Shown: positions 33,077 to 42,057, counted from the first letter of the stretch. The stretch is 64,000 bases of DNA from Nocardia spumae (GCF_020733635.1 NZ_JAJFZL010000001.1:2914001-2978000); one strand, 5' to 3'. Notes: generated by a model not told the origin, from the letters alone. A program made the numbers and translations.

Positions 33077-33088
33077 TTTGTATACAAA
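33077..33088. promoter_or_regulatory. Candidate GntR operator, proximal copy
   Basis: TTTGTATACAAA is a perfect 12-bp palindrome with the central TATAC typical of FadR-type sites, 37 bp before the NCS2 permease start in an AT-rich patch. Confidence 0.7.
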
Positions 33089-33125
33089 TTTGGGAGTTGG
33101 TCGCCGCTGTTCGGAGGTAGCTCCC

Positions 33126-34490
33126 ATGTCTCTGCCCGCTCCGGCGCCCGGATCCGATCCGGGCCCGCCGCCGCAACGCCTGTCCGCTTGGCGCACAGTG
33201 GTATTCGGCACTCAACACGTGCTGGTGATGTACACCGGATGTGTCGCGGTCCCGCTGGTCTTCGGCGCCGCGGTCGGTCTGGACAAATCCACCATCGCGG
33301 TATTGGTGAACGCCGATCTGCTGGTCGCCGGTGTCATCACCATCGTGCAGGCGGCCGGTATCGGAAAAGTGCTGGGGGTGCGGCTGCCGGTGATCGCCGG
33401 CGCGTCCTTCACGGCGGTGAATCCGATGATCCTGATCGGCCAGCAGTACGGACTGTCCGCGGTCTACGGCGCCATGATCGCCGCCGGGGTGTTCGGTGTG
33501 CTGGTCGCGGTTCCGTTCGCGCGCCTGCTGCGCTACTTCCCGCCGATCGTGCGGGGCGCGGCGGTCACCATGATCGGGTTGTCGCTGATCGGCAACGCCG
33601 TCACGATGATCTTCGACGGTCATGCTCCCGACGGCACCCACCTGGCCCTCGCGGCGGGGGTCATCGTCGTCATCGTCGCCCTGATGCGTTACGGGCGAGG
33701 GATCTTCGCGCAGTCGGCGGTGCTGATCGCACTGGTGGCGGGGACCGTGGTGGCGGCGGCGTGCTCGCTGACCGACTTCACCGGGGTAGGCGCCGCGGGC
33801 TGGCTCGGGTTGCCCAATCCGTTCCGGTTCGGCGCTCCCGAATTCCCGATCGCGGGCATCGTGTCGATGTGCCTGGTGATGCTCGTCGTCTTCGCCGAAT
33901 CCACCGCGTATCTGCTGTCGGTGTCGGAGTATTCGGCACAGCCGATGGAACACGGGCGGCTGGCACGCGGCCTGGCCGCCGACGGGGTGTCCGCGATCGT
34001 CGCCGGATTGCTGAACTCCTTCCCCGACACCGTCTTCGCGCAGAACGTCAGTCTCGTGCGGATCACCGGTGTGGTGAGCCGGGCGGCGGCCGTCGTGGCG
34101 GGCGCGATGCTGGTGGTGCTGGGACTGGTGCCGAAGATGGGCGAGGTGGTCGCGAGCCTGCCCGGCGTCGTCATCGGCGCGGTGAGCCTGGTCATGTTCG
34201 CGACCGTCGCCGGGGTCGGCATCGCCACGCTGGCGCGGGCCGATCTGGTTCGTGACGACAACCTGCTGATCGTCTCCCTCGCCGTGGGGGTCGGCATGAT
34301 TCCCATCGTGGCGCCGCAGGTCTACGAGGGCCTGCCCGCCGCCGTGCGCATCGTGGCCGGGGGAGCGATCACCAGCACGGTGCTGGTGGCATTCGTGCTC
34401 AATCTGATCTTCCACCATCTCCGAGTCCCGCGACGGTCCCGCCCGACCGCCGCGGTCACCGACGTCCGACCCCAGGAGGTGCGGATATGA
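33126..34490 (+). CDS. NCS2-family nucleobase permease (uracil/xanthine type)
   Basis: A 454-residue nucleobase:cation symporter with about 14 spans. NCS2 markers are present: FGTQHVLVMYTGCVAVPL at the first span, GVRLPVIAGASFTAVNPM, VFAESTAYLLSVSE (carboxylate of the substrate site) and LLNSFPDTVFAQNVSLVRIT (signature region). It should import a pyrimidine, purine or related ring in symport with protons. First gene after the GntR operators, four bases overlapping the amidohydrolase. GGAGGT lies eight bases before the ATG. Confidence 0.92.
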   Translation: MSLPAPAPGSDPGPPPQRLSAWRTVVFGTQHVLVMYTGCVAVPLVFGAAVGLDKSTIAVLVNADLLVAGVITIVQAAGIGKVLGVRLPVIAGASFTAVNPMILIGQQYGLSAVYGAMIAAGVFGVLVAVPFARLLRYFPPIVRGAAVTMIGLSLIGNAVTMIFDGHAPDGTHLALAAGVIVVIVALMRYGRGIFAQSAVLIALVAGTVVAAACSLTDFTGVGAAGWLGLPNPFRFGAPEFPIAGIVSMCLVMLVVFAESTAYLLSVSEYSAQPMEHGRLARGLAADGVSAIVAGLLNSFPDTVFAQNVSLVRITGVVSRAAAVVAGAMLVVLGLVPKMGEVVASLPGVVIGAVSLVMFATVAGVGIATLARADLVRDDNLLIVSLAVGVGMIPIVAPQVYEGLPAAVRIVAGGAITSTVLVAFVLNLIFHHLRVPRRSRPTAAVTDVRPQEVRI

Positions 34491-35545
34491 CCGCGATAAC
34501 CCTGTTCACCGTCCCCACCGCCGACCCCGGCGATCTCGCCCCACTGCGCCACCTCGCCGAAAGCGGTTGTGCCCCCGATGATGTCGTCGCGGTGATCGGC
34601 AAGACCGAGGGCAACGGCTGTGTCAACGACTTCAGCCGCGGCCTCGCGGCGGCGGTCTGGGAACCGCGGCTGCGCGACAGCGCGGTGACCGTCTTCTCCG
34701 GTGGCACCGAGGGAGTGCTCAGCCCGCACGTCAACCTGTTCGTTCGCGACGACCGCGACCACCCCGGATTCGACCGCGGCCTGGTCGCCGCCGCCGGACG
34801 CACCCGCATCCTGGGACCGGAGGAGATCGGCCGGGACGCACAGCTGGACGCGGTGGCCGAGACGGTCGGCAAACTCCGTGCCGAACTCGGCGTGGAACCC
34901 GGCGACGTCCATCTGGTGGTGGTGAAATGCCCGCTGCTGACCTCGGAGAAGATCGCCGCGATCCAGGCACGAGGCGAGGTGCCGGTCGCCACCGACACCT
35001 ACGAATCCATGGGACGCTCCCGCGCGGCGAGTGCGCTGGGAATCGCCACCGCACTCGGTGAGTGCGACCGGTCCGCCGCGGTGCGGGCGCTGGCCGGCTC
35101 GGGTTCGGTGCATTCCGCGCGGGCGTCCGCCAGTGCCGGCGCCGAACTCGACGATTGCCACATTCTGATGGTCGCGGAGAGCGCATCGGTGTCGAATCCG
35201 TTGCGCGCCGTACACGGCGCGATGGGCGACGCGCTCGATCTGGCGTCGGTCACCGCGCTGCTGAATCGGATTCGCGAACGCGGAGGCGTCGTCCGCCAGA
35301 TCTTCGCCAAGGCGGAGGCCGATCCGGCGGGCCGGATCCGCGGATTGCGCCACACCATGTCGACCGATTCCGATATCAACTCCACCCGGCACGCGCGCGC
35401 GGCGGTGGGCGGGTTGCTCTCGGCGCTCAAAGGAGATGGCGCGGTGTACGTCTCCGGCGGCGCCGAACATCAGGGGCCACCGGGTGGTGGCAGCATCACC
35501 GTCGTCTACGAACTGCCGACCCCGGAAAGGAGCCGGCGGCCATGA
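34487..35545 (+). CDS. Ring-opening amidohydrolase (cyanuric acid hydrolase / barbiturase family)
   Basis: A 352-residue member of the small AtzD/barbiturase family, built of three similar units each with a Ser and a Lys. Visible are IGKTEGNG (K39), VFSGGTEGVLSPH (S71), HSARASASAGAELDDCH (second Ser region) and VYVSGGAEHQGPPGGG (third). The family hydrolyses either cyanuric acid to carboxybiuret or barbiturate to ureidomalonate; sequence inspection alone does not decide. The biuret-hydrolase-like gene in the operon favours cyanuric acid, while two nucleobase permeases fit pyrimidine oxidation. Translation is coupled at both ends (4-base overlaps). Confidence 0.93.
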   Translation: MTAITLFTVPTADPGDLAPLRHLAESGCAPDDVVAVIGKTEGNGCVNDFSRGLAAAVWEPRLRDSAVTVFSGGTEGVLSPHVNLFVRDDRDHPGFDRGLVAAAGRTRILGPEEIGRDAQLDAVAETVGKLRAELGVEPGDVHLVVVKCPLLTSEKIAAIQARGEVPVATDTYESMGRSRAASALGIATALGECDRSAAVRALAGSGSVHSARASASAGAELDDCHILMVAESASVSNPLRAVHGAMGDALDLASVTALLNRIRERGGVVRQIFAKAEADPAGRIRGLRHTMSTDSDINSTRHARAAVGGLLSALKGDGAVYVSGGAEHQGPPGGGSITVVYELPTPERSRRP

Positions 35546-36852
35546 CCGTCACCGTCACCACCACTGAGATCAGCCGGAGCGCAGACGAATTCGAGACCAC
35601 GGCGGTGCCGCCGCAACACCGCCGGAGCCTGGCCTCGGTCGCCGCGGTATGGGCCGGATTCCCGATGGTGCTCACCTGCGCCGTCTTCGGTGGCCTGATC
35701 GTGTACTCGCTCGGATTCGTTCGCGGGCTGGCCGCCATCGGGGTCGGCAACCTGTGCCTGATGGTGTACGTCGGCTCGCTGAGCGCACTGGCCGGACGGA
35801 CCGGTGAGAACTTCGCGCAGACCGCCGCGCGGACCTTCGGACGTCGCGCCGCGGCGATTCCGGCGGCGTTCCTGGCCAGTATCGTCATCGGCTGGTTCGC
35901 ATTCCAGACCGGTATGGCCGGGGCGATCCTGCACGATCGGCTGGGCTGGCACGAACAGCTGACCACCCTGGTCGCGGGGCTGATATTCGTCGGGCTGACG
36001 CTGCTCGGCATCCGGGCGCTGGCCGTGATCGGGATGATCGCCGCGCCACTGTATGTCGCGCTCGGGACGGTGGCGATCTGTCTCGCGGCCCGGCACGGTC
36101 CGGTCGCACCGCTGTCCTACCCCGGTGGCGCCGGTTCGGCGGCACTGAGTTTCGGCGCCGCGGTCACACTGGTCATCGCCTCGTTCATCGATTCGGGCAC
36201 CATGACCGCCGACTTCACCCGCTGGTCGCGCACCGGCCGCCACGGCGCGCTGGCCGCGTTCGCGGCGTTCCCCGTGGGCAATTCGATCGCCCTGCTGATC
36301 GGCGGGCTGGTGGTGGCCTGCGGCGGTGCGAGGGATCCCGGGACCGACGGTGGCAACTTCCTGGGGCTGCTGATCGATCGAGGCGGAGTGCTGGTTCCGC
36401 TGGCGGTGGTGTTCGTCTTCGTCAATCTCGGGTCGGTCTGCGCGCACTGCCTGTACAACGGCGCGGTCGGCTGGAGCCAGCTGACCGCGGGCCGCATGCG
36501 CGCGTTCACTCTGGGACTGGGTGCGATCGGCATCGTGGCGGCGGTCGCGGGGATCTGGACCTACTTCGAACAGTGGCTGAATCTGCTGGGGGTGATCGTC
36601 CCGCCGATCGGCGCGGTGATCATCGTCGATCAGCTGATCCTGGGCCGAATCCGGCGGCGCGACAGCGAGATCGGCGCCGCCGCGCGCCGCCCGCCCTTCA
36701 TCGGGTGGGGCGCAGGCGCCGGTGCCGCACTGCTGACCCACTACACCGCGCCCTGGCTGTCCGACGCTGTCGTCGGGTTCGCCGTGGCGGCCCTGGTGTG
36801 CGCACTGACCCATGTCCTGACCGAACGATTCGCTGCCGAGGAGACCGCATGA
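35542..36852 (+). CDS. NCS1-family permease (cytosine/allantoin type)
   Basis: A 436-residue 12-span transporter of the NCS1 family. Features are [20 protein letters not shown] in span 1, [32 protein letters not shown] and, in the second half, [19 protein letters not shown] (conserved in CodB-type proteins). It presumably imports a ring compound or breakdown intermediate. The ATG overlaps the amidohydrolase stop (ATGA). A second importer in an operon that already has an NCS2 permease is unusual and suggests two substrates. Confidence 0.92.
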   Translation: MTVTVTTTEISRSADEFETTAVPPQHRRSLASVAAVWAGFPMVLTCAVFGGLIVYSLGFVRGLAAIGVGNLCLMVYVGSLSALAGRTGENFAQTAARTFGRRAAAIPAAFLASIVIGWFAFQTGMAGAILHDRLGWHEQLTTLVAGLIFVGLTLLGIRALAVIGMIAAPLYVALGTVAICLAARHGPVAPLSYPGGAGSAALSFGAAVTLVIASFIDSGTMTADFTRWSRTGRHGALAAFAAFPVGNSIALLIGGLVVACGGARDPGTDGGNFLGLLIDRGGVLVPLAVVFVFVNLGSVCAHCLYNGAVGWSQLTAGRMRAFTLGLGAIGIVAAVAGIWTYFEQWLNLLGVIVPPIGAVIIVDQLILGRIRRRDSEIGAAARRPPFIGWGAGAGAALLTHYTAPWLSDAVVGFAVAALVCALTHVLTERFAAEETA

Positions 36853-37556
36853 CCTTCCCGTCGCTTCCCGCCACCCCGTACACCTGGCCCTACGACGGCG
36901 CCATCGATCCGGCGCATACCGCCCTGCTGCTCATCGACTGGCAGACCGACTTCTGCGGGCCGGGCGGCTACGTCGACCGGATGGGATACGACCTCGCCCT
37001 CACCCGTGCCGGGCTCGAACCGACGACACGCGTGCTCGCGGCCGCCCGGAAGGCGGGGATGACGGTCGTGCACACGCGCGAGGGACACCGCCGGGATCTG
37101 AGCGATCTGCCCGCGAACAAGCGCTGGCGTTCGGCGCGGATGGGCGCCGAGATCGGATCCGAAGGCCCGTGCGGGCGCATCCTCGTACGCGGCGAACCGG
37201 GCTGGGAGATCGTGCCGGAAGTCGCTCCCGCGCCGGGCGAGCCGGTCGTGGACAAACCGGGTAAGGGCGCCTTCTACGCCACCGACCTGGATCTGCTGTT
37301 GCGCACCGCGGGAATCACCCATCTGATCCTCACCGGCATCACCACCGACGTCTGCGTGCACACCACCATGCGCGAGGCCAACGACCGCGGCTACGAATGC
37401 CTGCTGCTGTCCGACTGCACCGGCGCCACCGACCCGAGCCATCACGAGGCCGCACTGGGCATGGTCACCATGCAGGGCGGCATTTTCGGCGCGGTGGCCT
37501 CCTCCGCCGATCTGCTCGCCGCCCTCGGCGCGATCCCGGCGGGCGCATGCGGGTAG
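36849..37556 (+). CDS. Isochorismatase-fold cysteine hydrolase (biuret amidohydrolase-like)
   Basis: A 235-residue cysteine hydrolase. The Asp-Lys-Cys triad is D30 ([11 protein letters not shown]), K136 ([10 protein letters not shown]) and C169 ([12 protein letters not shown]). Longer blocks match what I know of biuret hydrolase BiuH closely: [20 protein letters not shown] and [22 protein letters not shown]. BiuH converts biuret to allophanate and ammonia; the related RutB acts on ureidoacrylate, so ureidomalonate is an alternative substrate if the upstream enzyme is a barbiturase. The ATG overlaps the permease stop by four bases. No allophanate hydrolase is visible in the window. Confidence 0.88.
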   Translation: MTFPSLPATPYTWPYDGAIDPAHTALLLIDWQTDFCGPGGYVDRMGYDLALTRAGLEPTTRVLAAARKAGMTVVHTREGHRRDLSDLPANKRWRSARMGAEIGSEGPCGRILVRGEPGWEIVPEVAPAPGEPVVDKPGKGAFYATDLDLLLRTAGITHLILTGITTDVCVHTTMREANDRGYECLLLSDCTGATDPSHHEAALGMVTMQGGIFGAVASSADLLAALGAIPAGACG

Positions 37557-38173
37557 TCCTGATCCACGGCGCCGCCACCGAATCCACGGTGTGGGGGGAC
37601 ACCGTCGGCGAGTTGCCCGCGCACTGGGACACGATCTGTCCTCAGCGCCCGCAGTCCGGCGACCTCGAGACCGAGGTCGCCGCACTCGCCACGGTGTGCG
37701 AGGATGCCTACGTCGTAGGGGTCGGTGGCGGCGCCACTCTCGGCCTCGAACTCGCCGCGCGCGGCATCCCCGTCCGCGGGGCGCTGCTACACGAACCGGC
37801 GGCGGGTTCCTTGGCGCCGGGACTGCTGGCCCCGGTGGCGGCCGCACTGCGCGAGGGCGGCGTGGAGCGCTTCGGCCGGACGCTCTACGGGCCTCGGTGG
37901 ACACCGGAGCGCACTCACGCCACGCCGGCCACGGTCGGCGCGGAACTGGCGATGTTCCTGGGATTCGAACCCCGCCCGCTCGGTGCCGCGGCCACCCGGA
38001 TCACTCTCACCGTGGGCGCGCAATCGCCTCCGGCACGCCATCTTTCGGTCGATCGCCTGGCGGCGTTCCTCGGCACCGCCGTCCGGGCGATCCCCGGATC
38101 CGGCCACGCCGTCCACCTCGAACGGCCCGCCGCCTTGGCCGCTCTCGTCGCCGAGCTGGCCGAGCCGGGGTAG
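37547..38173 (+). CDS. Alpha/beta-hydrolase-fold protein with altered nucleophile elbow
   Basis: A 208-residue small alpha/beta-hydrolase. The oxyanion segment is [14 protein letters not shown] and the catalytic His region is [18 protein letters not shown]. At the nucleophile elbow, where GxSxG is expected, the sequence is G58-V-G60-G-G62: the Ser is Gly. Either the protein is non-hydrolytic or it uses another residue. It overlaps the biuret-hydrolase-like gene by ten bases and closes the operon. A role in ring-product breakdown, such as decarboxylation, or as a binding subunit, is conjecture. Confidence 0.82.
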   Translation: MRVVLIHGAATESTVWGDTVGELPAHWDTICPQRPQSGDLETEVAALATVCEDAYVVGVGGGATLGLELAARGIPVRGALLHEPAAGSLAPGLLAPVAAALREGGVERFGRTLYGPRWTPERTHATPATVGAELAMFLGFEPRPLGAAATRITLTVGAQSPPARHLSVDRLAAFLGTAVRAIPGSGHAVHLERPAALAALVAELAEPG

Positions 38174-38311
38174 CCCGAGAGCGCCGACCGAACCCTTCCG
38201 CGACGATACGGAGGCGGCGCTGCCGGCCGGTCGCCGCCGCGGAGGCCGGCATCGTGTCACCGATCGGTACCCACGCTGTCTCGGCTGATCCGGCCGGACC
38301 TCCGGTGACGG

Positions 38312-38340
38312 GGTCCGGCCGGCGCGGCACCGGCCGGACC
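38312..38340. terminator. Terminator between the catabolic operon and exported-protein genes
   Basis: GGTCCGGCCGG and CCGGCCGGACC form a perfect 11-bp stem with a 7-base loop, between convergent genes and 11 bp from the stop of the minus-strand one. Nearby repeats of the same arms allow alternative pairing. Confidence 0.6.
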
Positions 38341-38351
38341 TCCGGAGCCGA

Positions 38352-39074
38352 TCAGCTCGCGGCCGGTGCCGCCGGCGCGCCGTGTGCGCGCTCGGCCTGC
38401 AACTGGTTGAACTTCTGGGTGCCCGCCGCGATTCCGACCGGAATGGCGACCGCCACCCCGCCGACGCTGGCACCGAGTCCACCGACCGCGACCACGCCGA
38501 CCAGGCAGGACGCGACCATGGCCGGAACGGTCAGTGTTCCGGCGGTCGCGACCGAGACGAGGGTGCCGCCGGTGGCCACACCCAGCGGGCAACCCAGCAG
38601 CGCGCCGACGACCGAGCCCGCCATGCTGCCCACGGCCAAAGCGAGACCCATGTGCGGGGCGGCCGCGGCCACCGCCTGATTGAGATCCGCCATGGTGTCA
38701 CCGCCGCCGGGCCGCTGTGGCGCCGCCGAATCCACCTGTTCGGCAACGGATTCGGGCGACCGATCCGGGCTCGCGGTGGTGGCGGGAGCGGGGACCTCGA
38801 TCGGAGTACCGAGCAGTGTGTGGCCTCCCGAATCCCGGATGTCGAACTGGCCCGGACGGATCGCCACCGCGCCGATCGGCGTCTGCAGTGCGGCGGCGCC
38901 GGTCGTGGTGTCGTCCTGGTACCGGATACCCGGCGCCAGTTCGGTGGCCGACCACTCCGAGTGCGGTGCGGCGGGTGCGGGGGCCGTGTCGTCGGCCTGT
39001 GCCGCTCCGGCCGCCGCGACGAGCGCGGTGGCGACGAGCGTGGAAACCGCGGCGCTGCGTGTCGTGTTCTTCAT
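38352..39074 (-). CDS. Exported hydrophobic-core protein, paralog 1
   Basis: A 240-residue protein with a signal peptide (MKNTTRSAAVSTLVATALVA, cleavage probably after AQA), a polar middle (SEWSATELAPGIRYQDDTTT) and a Gly/Ala-rich hydrophobic C-terminal half (SVVGALLGCPLGVATGGTLV, TVPAMVASCLVGVVAVGGLG). GCPLGVATGGTL and the later Cys recur in the next gene, so the two are tandem paralogs; the paired Cys may form a disulfide. I do not know a function. The hydrophobic glycine-patterned half suggests envelope insertion. The ATG giving MKNTT is chosen by GGAG eight bases upstream. Confidence 0.75.
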   Translation of the reverse strand: MKNTTRSAAVSTLVATALVAAAGAAQADDTAPAPAAPHSEWSATELAPGIRYQDDTTTGAAALQTPIGAVAIRPGQFDIRDSGGHTLLGTPIEVPAPATTASPDRSPESVAEQVDSAAPQRPGGGDTMADLNQAVAAAAPHMGLALAVGSMAGSVVGALLGCPLGVATGGTLVSVATAGTLTVPAMVASCLVGVVAVGGLGASVGGVAVAIPVGIAAGTQKFNQLQAERAHGAPAAPAAS

Positions 39075-39103
39075 ATCTGTCACTCCAAGGAATCTGTGCG
39101 CGG

Positions 39104-39637
39104 TCAGTGCGCTGCGGTGTCGGCCGGAAGTTGCTGTGCGATCAGCCCTTTGGAGTGCAACGACTGGTACTGCTCACCCACCTCGTTCGCCAGGCTCGGT
39201 CCGCCGCTGACGATGCCTCCGGCCATGCCGCCGAGGAATCCGAGCGTGCCGGCGCCCAGGACGCAGCCGCCGACGATGCCGATGGGGGTCAACACCGGCA
39301 CCGGAATGGTCAGGGTGCCGCCGGTCACCGCCCCGACCGGGCAACCCACCACGATGCCGGCCGCGGTGCCCACCACCTGTCCCACCGCGGAGCCGTCCGC
39401 CCAGGCCCCGGCGATGGAGTCGAAGGCGTTCAGATACTCGGCGCCCGGGTCGGTGGGTGCGGTGTCCGACGGCTGCGCCGGGGCGGCCGGTTCGGTCTCC
39501 GCCGCCACCGATCGGTCCGGTAGGCCCGCCACCGCGGCGGCGGGCTGCCCAGTATCGGCGAATGCCGGCTGCGCCCCGAGTGCGGTGGCGGAGGCGGCGA
39601 GGACGGCCAGTGTGGCCGCCCGGGTGAAGTAACGCAT
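39104..39637 (-). CDS. Exported hydrophobic-core protein, paralog 2
   Basis: A 177-residue protein with a signal peptide (MRYFTRAATLAVLAASATAL, cleavage near AFA-DT), a Pro/Ala-rich linker and a hydrophobic glycine-patterned core (GIVVGCPVGAVTGGTLTIPV, PIGIVGGCVLGAGTLGFLGG). It shares GCPxGxxTGGTL, the following Pro-Val and the second Cys with the adjacent gene but lacks its ~60-residue middle insertion. Function unknown. It precedes paralog 1 on the same strand by 29 bp, so they are probably co-transcribed. Confidence 0.78.
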   Translation of the reverse strand: MRYFTRAATLAVLAASATALGAQPAFADTGQPAAAVAGLPDRSVAAETEPAAPAQPSDTAPTDPGAEYLNAFDSIAGAWADGSAVGQVVGTAAGIVVGCPVGAVTGGTLTIPVPVLTPIGIVGGCVLGAGTLGFLGGMAGGIVSGGPSLANEVGEQYQSLHSKGLIAQQLPADTAAH

Positions 39638-39889
39638 GCGTCTTCTTTCTCGATGCCTGATTCACGCTCGTGCTCTCGATTCGCGAATCGAGGATTCTCA
39701 CGAGCCGTCCGTAGGTTAGTCAGCCGGGTGCGGGGCTCTCACGAACGGGCCGAGCAGTGCCCGCACCGGACGGTCGGGGCCCGGGTGCCCCGGCCCGTCG
39801 ATACCGAATCACACTCGCGCCGCTGAACGTTGCGTGAACAGCTCGCCGGGAAGTGGGTCCGGCCGCGTCGAGCTCATCACACTGAGTGC

Positions 39890-41083
39890 GTGAGTTCGGA
39901 ACTGGTCGTCCTTGTGATCGTGATCGTCACGGCATTGGCGTTCGACTTCACCAACGGCTTCCACGACACGGCCAATGCCATGGCCACCTCGATCGCGACC
40001 GGGGCGCTGAGTCCCCGCGTGGCGGTCGCGATGTCGGCGGTGCTGAATCTGGTGGGCGCGTTCTTGTCGGTCGAGGTTGCCAAAACGGTGTCGGGGGGTC
40101 TGCTGCGGATCAACGACGTCCATCACATGGCCTTGCTGCACATCGTGTTCGCCGGCCTGGCCGGCGGCATTCTGTGGAATCTGTTCACCTGGCTGTTCGG
40201 CATCCCGTCTAGTTCCTCGCATGCGCTGTTCGGCGGACTGATCGGCGCCGCGGTGGCCGCACTCGGCACCGGCGGGGTGATCTGGACCGGTAACGAGAAG
40301 ACCGGACTGATCAGCAAGATCATCGTGCCGGCGGTCCTGGCGCCGTTCGTGGCCGCGCTCGTCGCCGCCCTGGGCACCTACGCCGTCTACCGGCTGACGC
40401 GCCGCAGCGATGCCACCAAAGTCTCCCGCGGATTCCGCTGGGGCCAGATCGGTTCGGCCGCACTGGTGTCGCTCGCGCACGGCACCAACGACGCGCAGAA
40501 GACCATGGGCGTGATCTTCATGGCGCTGGTCGCGCACGGCACCTTCAGCGCGAGCGACGACATTCCGCTGTGGGTCAAACTGTGCTGTGCCGTGGCGATC
40601 GCGGCGGGAACCTATCTGGGCGGCTGGCGCATCATCCGCACTCTCGGCAAGGGGCTGGTGGAGATCGATTCGCCGCAGGGCTTCGCGGCCGAATCCTCCT
40701 CGGCCGTCATCATTCTCACCTCCGCGCAATTCGGGCTCCCGCTGTCGACCACGCAAACCGCCACCGGCTCCATTCTCGGTACCGGGCTGGGTAAACCGGG
40801 TGGTGAGGTGCGCTGGGGTGTGCTCGGACGCATGTCCGTGGCGTGGTTGTTCACGCTGCCGCTGGCCGGTCTGGTGGGTGCGCTGTGCTGGTGGATCGCC
40901 GATCTGATCGGTGGCCTCGGCGGTGTGCTCGCCGACGTCGCCGTGCTGATCGCGCTGTCGGGCTACATGTACCTACGGTCGCGGCGCAACCCGGTGGATA
41001 CGACCAATGTCAACGACGACTGGGACGGCGGGCCCGCCCCACCGTCCCAGCGCCCGGCTCCGGCCGTCGTCGCGTCGGTCTGA
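39890..41083 (+). CDS. pit: Low-affinity inorganic phosphate transporter (Pit family)
   Basis: A 397-residue PiT permease with about ten spans. The two inverted family signatures are FDFTNGFHDTANAMATSIAT near the N-terminus and LAHGTNDAQKTMGVIFMALV in the middle. GIPSSSSHALFGGLIGAA and PLSTTQTATGSILGTGLG are the duplicated substrate loops. It imports metal-phosphate with protons. GTG 39890 gives the typical start just before span 1. It opens a plus-strand operon with a small membrane protein and two DUF3349 genes, a set found in mycobacteria and relatives. Confidence 0.93.
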   Translation: MSSELVVLVIVIVTALAFDFTNGFHDTANAMATSIATGALSPRVAVAMSAVLNLVGAFLSVEVAKTVSGGLLRINDVHHMALLHIVFAGLAGGILWNLFTWLFGIPSSSSHALFGGLIGAAVAALGTGGVIWTGNEKTGLISKIIVPAVLAPFVAALVAALGTYAVYRLTRRSDATKVSRGFRWGQIGSAALVSLAHGTNDAQKTMGVIFMALVAHGTFSASDDIPLWVKLCCAVAIAAGTYLGGWRIIRTLGKGLVEIDSPQGFAAESSSAVIILTSAQFGLPLSTTQTATGSILGTGLGKPGGEVRWGVLGRMSVAWLFTLPLAGLVGALCWWIADLIGGLGGVLADVAVLIALSGYMYLRSRRNPVDTTNVNDDWDGGPAPPSQRPAPAVVASV

Positions 41084-41093
41084 GGAGGGCCAG

Positions 41094-41390
41094 GTGCACA
41101 CGTTCACCGCCATCGCCAAGTCCTTGGCCGAGGTCACGCTCATCGCGGTCGTTCTCGGCGCGGGGCTGCCGCTGATCTTCGCGGCCGGAATACGATGGTG
41201 GTCGGCCGAACCCGCGGCCGCCGACGGCGCCGTCGCGCAACGCCGCGTTTCGGCCGTGCGGGTGGCCGCGTACCTGTGCTTCGCGCTCGTCGCGGTCGCG
41301 GTGATCCTCGGAATCGTCTACATCGCCAAGGATTTCATCAGTCACACCTTCGATATCCAGTTGTTCGGCGCCAAACCAGCGAAGAAGTGA
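41094..41390 (+). CDS. Small membrane protein of the pit operon
   Basis: A 98-residue protein with two spans (SLAEVTLIAVVLGAGLPLIF and AAYLCFALVAVAVILGIVYI) and a Lys-rich tail. GTG start follows GAGGAGGG, ten bases after the pit stop. Similar short proteins follow pit in actinobacteria and may be accessory subunits, but none has a proven role. Confidence 0.82.
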   Translation: MHTFTAIAKSLAEVTLIAVVLGAGLPLIFAAGIRWWSAEPAAADGAVAQRRVSAVRVAAYLCFALVAVAVILGIVYIAKDFISHTFDIQLFGAKPAKK

Positions 41391-41418
41391 AGCCATGTCA
41401 TCGCGAAGAAGTGAAGCC
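41379..41418 (+). repeat. 16-bp direct repeat at the gene junction
   Basis: GCGAAGAAGTGAAGCC occurs at 41379-41394 and again at 41403-41418. The first copy carries the end of the small membrane protein gene and the second falls inside the first codons of the DUF3349 gene. It looks like a local duplication of the junction. Confidence 0.85.
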
Positions 41419-41751
41419 GCGCCACCGCGAAGCGCCGACGCCGTCTCGTCGAATATGTCCGTCGTCGAATCGGTGGTGCACTGGCTGCGTGCCGGATACC
41501 CGCAGGGCGTCCCGCGTGCGGACTACGTGGCACTGTTCGCGGTCCTGCATCGCAAACTCACCGAACACGAGGTCGACCGGATCGTCGATCACCTGGTGGA
41601 GGGCAGCGCCGACGGCACGGTCTCGCGTCCGGAGATCGAGGCCGCGATCGCGGCGCTCGCCCTGGAGAAGCCCGGTGCCGACGACGTGAACAGGGTCGCG
41701 GCCCGCCTGGTCGCGGGCGGGTGGCCATTGGCCGACCCGGCGGACGCGTAG
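41395..41751 (+). CDS. DUF3349 domain protein 1
   Basis: A 118-residue protein; the fold begins at the second Met (MSVVESVVHWLRAGYPQGVP) and continues RADYVALFAVLHRKLTEHEV, ending in VAARLVAGGWPLADP. DUF3349 proteins are small helical bundles of unknown function, found in mycobacteria. The first ~20 residues are polar, partly encoded by a duplicated 16-bp sequence, and may not be translated; Met at 41455 is an alternative start. Confidence 0.82.
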   Translation: MSSRRSEAAPPRSADAVSSNMSVVESVVHWLRAGYPQGVPRADYVALFAVLHRKLTEHEVDRIVDHLVEGSADGTVSRPEIEAAIAALALEKPGADDVNRVAARLVAGGWPLADPADA

Positions 41752-41754
41752 GAG

Positions 41755-42057
41755 ATGGCGCTGTCCGGGCTGTTGGCCAAGATCGTCGAATGGCTGCGCA
41801 CCGGCTACCCGCAGGGAGTGCCGGATACCGACTACATTCCGCTGCTGGCGTTGCTGTCACAGCGGTTGTCGCATGCGGAGATCCAGCAGGTGGCCGACGA
41901 ACTGCGGCTCGACGGCGCCCTGCCGGTCGACAAGGTCGACGCGGGTGTCGTCATCACCAAACTCACCGACGAGATGCCCCGGGAAGCGGATCTGGCTCGG
42001 GTGCGCGACCATCTGATCGCGGGTGGCTGTCCGGTCGACGAGCAGTGGCTGGACTAG
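41755..42057 (+). CDS. DUF3349 domain protein 2
   Basis: A 100-residue paralog of the preceding protein: IVEWLRTGYPQGVPDTDYIP versus the same block there, then LLALLSQRLSHAEIQQVADE and a matching end (VRDHLIAGGCPVDEQWLD). ATG lies three bases after the upstream stop. The tandem pair may form a heterodimer. It ends the pit operon, overlapping by four bases the stop of the convergent DUF1304 gene. Confidence 0.85.
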   Translation: MALSGLLAKIVEWLRTGYPQGVPDTDYIPLLALLSQRLSHAEIQQVADELRLDGALPVDKVDAGVVITKLTDEMPREADLARVRDHLIAGGCPVDEQWLD

